A program made the translations under genes and the position numbers. Source: Actinomadura darangshiensis (GTDB taxonomy: Bacteria > Actinomycetota > Actinomycetes > Streptosporangiales > Streptosporangiaceae). Taken from it: a DNA stretch of 35,166 nt. This document shows positions 32,260-35,166 of this stretch, in pieces. The notes below the pieces were generated by a model that searched no databases, was not told the origin of the DNA, and saw only the letters and a list, made by a program, of their open reading frames with translations. Position 1 is the first letter of the stretch. Every line of letters begins with the position of its first letter. The DNA is taken from positions 1 to 35,166 of the forward strand of contig NZ_SMKY01000070.1 of assembly GCF_004349235.1 (NCBI RefSeq). Reading direction: 5' to 3'.

Positions 32260-32961
32260 ATGGCGACGCGGACCGTCGCGGTGGTGCTCGCCGGCGGGAC
32301 CGGCGAGCGCATGGGCGCCGGGCGCCCCAAGCAGCTCATGGACGTCGGCGGCCGGCCGATCCTGGCGCACGCGGTCGGCGCGTTCGACGCCCATCCGGGC
32401 ATCGGCGAGGTCGTGGTCGTGATGGCGGCCGGGCATCTGCGCGCGGCCGCCGCGATCGCCGCTCCGTTCCGCAAGACGGCCGCCGTGATCGAGGGCGGCG
32501 CGACCCGGACCGCGTCGACCGTCGCGGCGCTGCGGGTGCTGGACGAGCATCCCGACGACGTGCGCGTCCTGTTCCACGACGCGGCCCGGCCGTTCGTCGG
32601 CCCCCCGGTCATCGACCGCGTGCTGGACGCCCTGGACGGCTGCGAGGCCGTCGCGGTCGGCGTGCCGTCGTCCGACACCATCGTCGTGGTCGAGGACGGC
32701 GTGGTCGTGTCCATGCCGCCGCGCGAGACGCTGAGCCGGTTCCAGACCCCGCAGGGCTTCCGGCTCGGCACGATCCGCAAGGCCTACGAGCTGGCGCTCG
32801 CCGACCCGGCGCTGCGCGCCACCGACGACTGCGGCATCGTGCACCGCTACCTGCCGGGCGTCCCGATCCGGATCGTCGCGGGCAGCGAGCGCAACCTCAA
32901 GGTCACCCAGCCGCTCGACGCCGTCATCGCCGAACATCTCGCCACCGAGGAAGCACCTTGA
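32260..32961 (+). CDS. IspD/TarI-family cytidylyltransferase
   Basis: 233 residues, full length for the family. Signatures: AVVLAGGTGERMGAGRPKQLMDVGG (CTP loop, Arg and Lys present), GGATRTASTVAALR, FHDAARPFVGPPV, PRETLSRFQTPQGF, TDDCGIVHRYLPG and SERNLKVTQPLD. It would form CDP from CTP plus either methylerythritol 4-phosphate (IspD) or ribitol 5-phosphate/another polyol phosphate (TarI). The neighbourhood has no ispF and is full of polyol-phosphate polymer genes, so a TarI-like role is favoured, but IspD cannot be excluded. ATG 32260 has GGAG at 32245 and GAGGAG just upstream; ATG 32230 is less likely. Its stop TGA is part of the TTGAT where the TnpB element inserted. Confidence 0.87.
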   Translation: MATRTVAVVLAGGTGERMGAGRPKQLMDVGGRPILAHAVGAFDAHPGIGEVVVVMAAGHLRAAAAIAAPFRKTAAVIEGGATRTASTVAALRVLDEHPDDVRVLFHDAARPFVGPPVIDRVLDALDGCEAVAVGVPSSDTIVVVEDGVVVSMPPRETLSRFQTPQGFRLGTIRKAYELALADPALRATDDCGIVHRYLPGVPIRIVAGSERNLKVTQPLDAVIAEHLATEEAP

Positions 32962-32971
32962 TCTGGTCACT

Positions 32972-32983
32972 GTGCCCGCGCAC
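32972..32983. repeat. Left-end hairpin of the TnpB element
   Basis: GTGC-CCGC-GCAC forms a short hairpin 9 bases inside the proposed left tip. IS200/IS605 elements carry such subterminal hairpins, which TnpA recognises on single-stranded DNA. It is short, so support comes mostly from position. Confidence 0.4.
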
Positions 32984-33022
32984 CGGCCCCTGAACGAGTG
33001 GATGGCCCTGCCTTCTCCCATC

Positions 33023-33048
33023 TAACATGATCATGCACTACCATGTTA
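33023..33048. repeat. Inverted repeat over the tnpB start
   Basis: TAACATG (33023-33029) pairs with CATGTTA (33042-33048), loop 12 bases. The right arm covers ATG 33043, so an RNA hairpin could hide this start. Translation might then begin at GTG 33052. Confidence 0.5.
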
Positions 33049-34167
33049 AAGGTGAGCCAGGTGATCAAGCGGGCCTACAGGTACCGCTTCTACCCGACCA
33101 CCGAACAGGCGGGCCTGCTGAGCCGCACGTTCGGCTGCGTGCGCCTGGTCTGGAACAAGGCGCTGGCCGAACGCACCCGCCGGTACAAGGACGAAGGTGA
33201 GCGCACCTCCTACGTGGACACCGCCAAGTGGCTCACTGCCTGGAAGCAGGACGAGGAACTCTCGTTCCTGCGCGAAGTGTCGAACGTGCCGCTCCAGCAG
33301 TGTCTGCGCACCCAGCAGGTCGCGTTCAACAACTTCTTCGCCAAACGGGCCCGCTACCCGCGCTTCAAGTCCAAGCGGACGGCACGGAAGTCAGCGACTT
33401 TCCAGAACAATGCCTTCACATTCCGCGATGGAGCGTTGAAGCTGGCGAAGACGACCGATCCGCTGAACATCGTGTGGCATCGGCCCTTGCCGCAGGGTGT
33501 GGAGCCGTCCACGGTCACCGTGTCTCAGGATGGCGCGGGTCGGTGGTTCGTGTCCCTGCTGGTGGAGGAGACCGTCAAACCACTACCGAGTACCAGGGCC
33601 GCGGTGGGGATCGACGCGGGCCTGAACCATTTGGTGACCCTGTCCACTGGGGAGAAGGTCACCAATCCACGGCACGAGCGTGCGGACCGGCGCAGACTGG
33701 CCAAGGCGCAAAAGGCGCTGTCCCGCACGGCGAAGGGATCGGCCAACCGGTGCAAGACCCGGCGGCGGGTCGCCAAGATCCACGCCAGGATCGCCGACCG
33801 GCGCCGGGATCACCTGCACAAGCTGTCCACGAGGCTGGTACGCGAAAACCAAGCCCTGGCCATCGAGGACCTGACCGTACGTAACATGCTCAAGAACCGC
33901 TCCATGGCGCGGGCGATCAGCGATGCGTCGTGGTCGCAGTTGCGCAGCATGCTGGAGTACAAGGCCGGCTGGTACGGGCGAGATCTACTGCTGGTGGACC
34001 GATGGTTTCCCTCCTCGAAGCTGTGCTCCACGCCGGGGTGCAGCCATATGAACCAGAAGATGCCGCTGAACGTGCGGTCCTGGACGTGCCCGCAGTGCGG
34101 CACGCTGCACGACCGGGACGTGAACGCAGCCAACAATGTGCTCGCCGCCGGGCTGGCGGAGAGGTGA
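33043..34167 (+). CDS. tnpB: TnpB RNA-guided endonuclease
   Basis: 374 residues. N-terminal helix-turn and beta-barrel region (RAYRYRFYPTTEQAGLLSRTFG, given as span 10-31; then LVWNKAL). The split RuvC nuclease is intact: D191 (VGIDAGLNHLV), E275 (AIEDLTVRNM), D359 (HDRDVNAANN). These closely match the positions D191, E278 and D361 that I recall for ISDra2 TnpB. The zinc finger is C328-x4-C333 ... C349-x2-C352, where the first pair is wider than the usual CxxC. It cuts DNA next to a TAM under guidance of an RNA copied from the element's right end. No frameshift or stop; it looks functional. GTG 33052 is an alternative start, as the ATG has no Shine-Dalgarno and lies in a hairpin. Confidence 0.93.
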   Translation: MLKVSQVIKRAYRYRFYPTTEQAGLLSRTFGCVRLVWNKALAERTRRYKDEGERTSYVDTAKWLTAWKQDEELSFLREVSNVPLQQCLRTQQVAFNNFFAKRARYPRFKSKRTARKSATFQNNAFTFRDGALKLAKTTDPLNIVWHRPLPQGVEPSTVTVSQDGAGRWFVSLLVEETVKPLPSTRAAVGIDAGLNHLVTLSTGEKVTNPRHERADRRRLAKAQKALSRTAKGSANRCKTRRRVAKIHARIADRRRDHLHKLSTRLVRENQALAIEDLTVRNMLKNRSMARAISDASWSQLRSMLEYKAGWYGRDLLLVDRWFPSSKLCSTPGCSHMNQKMPLNVRSWTCPQCGTLHDRDVNAANNVLAAGLAER

Positions 34168-34306
34168 AACGCCTGCGGAGGGCCGGTAAGACCGGCCCCG
34201 GAGAATTCCGGGGAGGCACGGCCCGGTGAAACAGGAACCTCAATCCCGCAAGGGAATGAAGCCCCTCCCCGCAAGGAGGGGAGAAGCCACCTTCGAGAAC
34301 TCTCCC
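34085..34306 (+). ncRNA. Probable omega-RNA (reRNA) scaffold and guide
   Basis: TnpB guide RNAs span the 3' end of tnpB to the element's right tip, followed by about 16 bases of flank as guide. Here the region holds successive hairpins: GCCGGT/ACCGGC (34182-34196 region), CCCCGGA/TCCGGGG (34196-34213), TCCC/GGGA (34244-34257 region) and the terminal CCCCTCC/GGAGGGG (34262-34281). The guide would start at 34291 (CTTCGAGAACTCTCCC). The 5' end and exact guide length are estimates. Confidence 0.55.
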
Positions 34307-35035
34307 ACGATCATCGGGCATCGCGGCTACGGCGCGGGCGATCTCACGCCGCCCGGGGCCGAGCAGGCCGTCGCCGAGAACACGCTGCCCTCGATGCTCG
34401 CCGCCGTCGACGCCGGGCTGTCCTGGGTCGAGATCGACGTCACGCGGACCGCCGACGACGACCTCGTCCTGCGGCACGACCCGACGACCGTCGACGGCGA
34501 CCACCTGGTCGACCTGCCCGCGACCGCGAGCGGGCTGCCCCGCCTCACCGAGATCTTCGACGCGCTGCCCGCGGACGTGGCGGTGGACGTCGACGTGAAG
34601 ACCGTCCTGGAGGACGCGCTGGACGAGCCGTCCCGCCGCACGGGCGCGCTGCTGCTGCCCGTGCTGAGGCGGGAGGCGGAGCGGCGCCGGCTGCTCGTCA
34701 CGTCGTTCGACCCGTCGCTGCTGGTGTTCCTGAAGGACGAGCTGCCGGGCGTCCCGCTGGGGCTGCTGACGTGGCTGCGGTTCCCGCTGTGGCACGCCGT
34801 CCCGGCGGCGGCGGGCCTCGGCATGGACGTGGTCGCCGTGCACACCGGGTCGTGCGGCATCGAGCATCCCGACACGCGGCTGCGTCCGCTGGAGCACTGC
34901 GTGGAAGTCGCCCACAAGGCGGGCCTGGAGACGATCGCCTGGTGCCCGTCCGCGGAGGCGGCGCCGACCTACGCGGCGGCCGGTTTCGACGCGATGGTGG
35001 TCAACGACGTCCCCGGCGTACTCGCCGCCGTCTGA
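34226..35035 (+). CDS. Glycerophosphodiester phosphodiesterase with transposon-derived start
   Basis: 269 residues as now readable. Catalytic core of the GDPD family is complete: IIGHRGYG (general acid/base His), AENTLPSM, WVEIDVTRTADDDLVLRHDPT with metal-binding Glu/Asp and second His, VDVDVK, and WCPSAEAA near the end. It hydrolyses glycerophosphodiesters to glycerol phosphate and an alcohol; teichoic acid or its precursors are natural candidates here. It has no signal peptide, so it is probably cytosolic. The first 22 codons come from the TnpB element (GTG 34226, with GGGAGG 9 bases upstream inside the element). The original gene probably started TTG at 32958, overlapping the cytidylyltransferase stop. 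Whether the hybrid is expressed is unknown. Confidence 0.85.
   Translation: MKQEPQSRKGMKPLPARRGEATFENSPTIIGHRGYGAGDLTPPGAEQAVAENTLPSMLAAVDAGLSWVEIDVTRTADDDLVLRHDPTTVDGDHLVDLPATASGLPRLTEIFDALPADVAVDVDVKTVLEDALDEPSRRTGALLLPVLRREAERRRLLVTSFDPSLLVFLKDELPGVPLGLLTWLRFPLWHAVPAAAGLGMDVVAVHTGSCGIEHPDTRLRPLEHCVEVAHKAGLETIAWCPSAEAAPTYAAAGFDAMVVNDVPGVLAAV
34262..34281. repeat. Right-end terminal hairpin of the TnpB element
   Basis: CCCCTCC pairs with GGAGGGG around CCGCAA. This is the standard last hairpin of IS200/IS605 right ends and of the omega-RNA. The element tip lies 9 bases further on, at 34290. Confidence 0.65.
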
Positions 35036-35056
35036 CGCCCTCGGCCCCGGTCTCTG

Positions 35057-35166
35057 TTACTTCGGGCGGTTGCCGCCGTACATGCGCGTCCACTCGCCGG
35101 GGCCGTCGTCGTCCGATGCGCCGCCCGCGGACGGCTTCTCCCTGGCGGAGGGGGCAGGGGCGGCCG
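35057..35166 (-). CDS. C-terminal end of an unidentified protein (partial)
   Basis: A leftward reading frame enters from the window edge and stops at TAA (35057-35059). The last 35 residues are low-complexity Ala/Pro/Gly/Asp followed by a more ordered end, GEWTRMYGGNRPK. Codon use has strong third-position GC, so it looks like a real gene. It converges on the phosphodiesterase gene with a 21-bp gap. The family cannot be named from so little. Confidence 0.55.
   Translation of the reverse strand, partial: AAPAPSAREKPSAGGASDDDGPGEWTRMYGGNRPK

Larger units (their letters stand above)
32963..34290 (+). mobile_element. Solo TnpB (IS200/IS605-type, IS1341-like) transposon inserted after TTGAT
   Basis: 1328-bp element carrying only tnpB; no Y1 transposase TnpA is present in the window, so it would need one in trans. 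The left boundary is placed directly after TTGAT (32958-32962), the target/TAM motif known for ISDra2. The right boundary is at 34290, 9 bases after a terminal hairpin; a GTGC/GCAC hairpin also starts 9 bases inside the left end. Joining 32962 to 34291 restores an in-frame start for the following phosphodiesterase gene, which fixes the right end to the base. No target duplication is expected for this family. Boundaries are inferred, not observed in an empty site. Confidence 0.75.

Noticed and set aside
32260..32961. Housekeeping ispD of the isoprenoid pathway
   Set aside because: Not excluded by sequence, but no ispF or other isoprenoid gene is next to it and the restored downstream partner is a glycerophosphodiesterase, so a polyol (TarI-like) role is favoured.
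32963..33042. Remnant of a tnpA transposase gene upstream of tnpB
   Set aside because: Only 80 bp lie between TTGAT and the tnpB start, and they show no Y1-transposase motif; the element is a solo-TnpB type.
1..35166. tRNA or rRNA genes
   Set aside because: Scanning the gaps between genes I saw no tRNA-like cloverleaf or rRNA sequence; short gaps leave little room.

Overview
The window is very GC-rich, uses many GTG and TTG starts, packs genes with 4-bp start/stop overlaps, and carries actinobacterial families (actinobacterial-type HelD, many TetR/SRPBCC/SDR/GT4 genes). I infer an actinomycete, most likely Streptosporangiales and possibly Actinomadura-like. The genus is a guess from overall character, not a measurement.

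Layout. (1) 11-8933 (+) is one transcription unit for a cell-wall polyol-phosphate polymer: a membrane sugar O-acetyltransferase, two large GT2 + CDP-glycerol/ribitol phosphotransferase (TagF/TarF-like) fusions, a beta-rich protein and a GT4 glycosyltransferase. (2) 8930-10408 (-) is a GT39-like membrane mannosyltransferase. (3) 10501-12205 (+) is a canonical CDP-alcohol phosphotransferase followed by a small antitoxin/PIN-toxin pair. (4) 12231-16223 (-) is UDP-GlcNAc 2-epimerase, a coiled-coil protein and a two-module glycosyltransferase. Diverging from it, 16248-20291 (+) is GT4, UDP-sugar 6-dehydrogenase and GT4. Epimerase plus dehydrogenase would give UDP-ManNAcA. (5) 20296-22293 (-) is an anchored PQQ-type beta-propeller protein. 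(6) 22378-28231 (+) is less tied to the wall: a small ppGpp-hydrolase-like HD protein, an SRPBCC protein, an acetoacetate-decarboxylase-like protein coupled to a degenerate SDR behind a KstR-like palindrome, a HelD-type RNA polymerase helicase and a TetR regulator. (7) 28228-31785 (-) is a tight four-gene cassette: CTP-type nucleotidyltransferase, sn-glycerol-1-phosphate-dehydrogenase-like enzyme, a second CDP-alcohol phosphotransferase with an altered catalytic motif, and GT2. (8) 32260-35035 (+) is an IspD/TarI-like cytidylyltransferase followed by a glycerophosphodiester phosphodiesterase (GDPD) gene whose start has been split off by a solo TnpB transposon. A truncated (-) gene ends the window.

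How it fits together. Regions 1-4, 7 and 8 supply the parts for one or more polyol-phosphate wall polymers: activated polyols (cytidylyltransferases), polyol phosphate (G1P-dehydrogenase-like), phosphotransferases, an aminouronic sugar donor, decorating glycosyltransferases, an acetyltransferase and a phosphodiesterase. Most notable observations: the TnpB element can be bounded to the base, because joining TTGAT (32958-32962) to 34291 restores an in-frame GDPD start with a Shine-Dalgarno; the 31785-28228 cassette looks like a DHAP-to-CDP-polyol-to-membrane-acceptor pathway, and its phosphotransferase has His in place of the fourth motif Asp.
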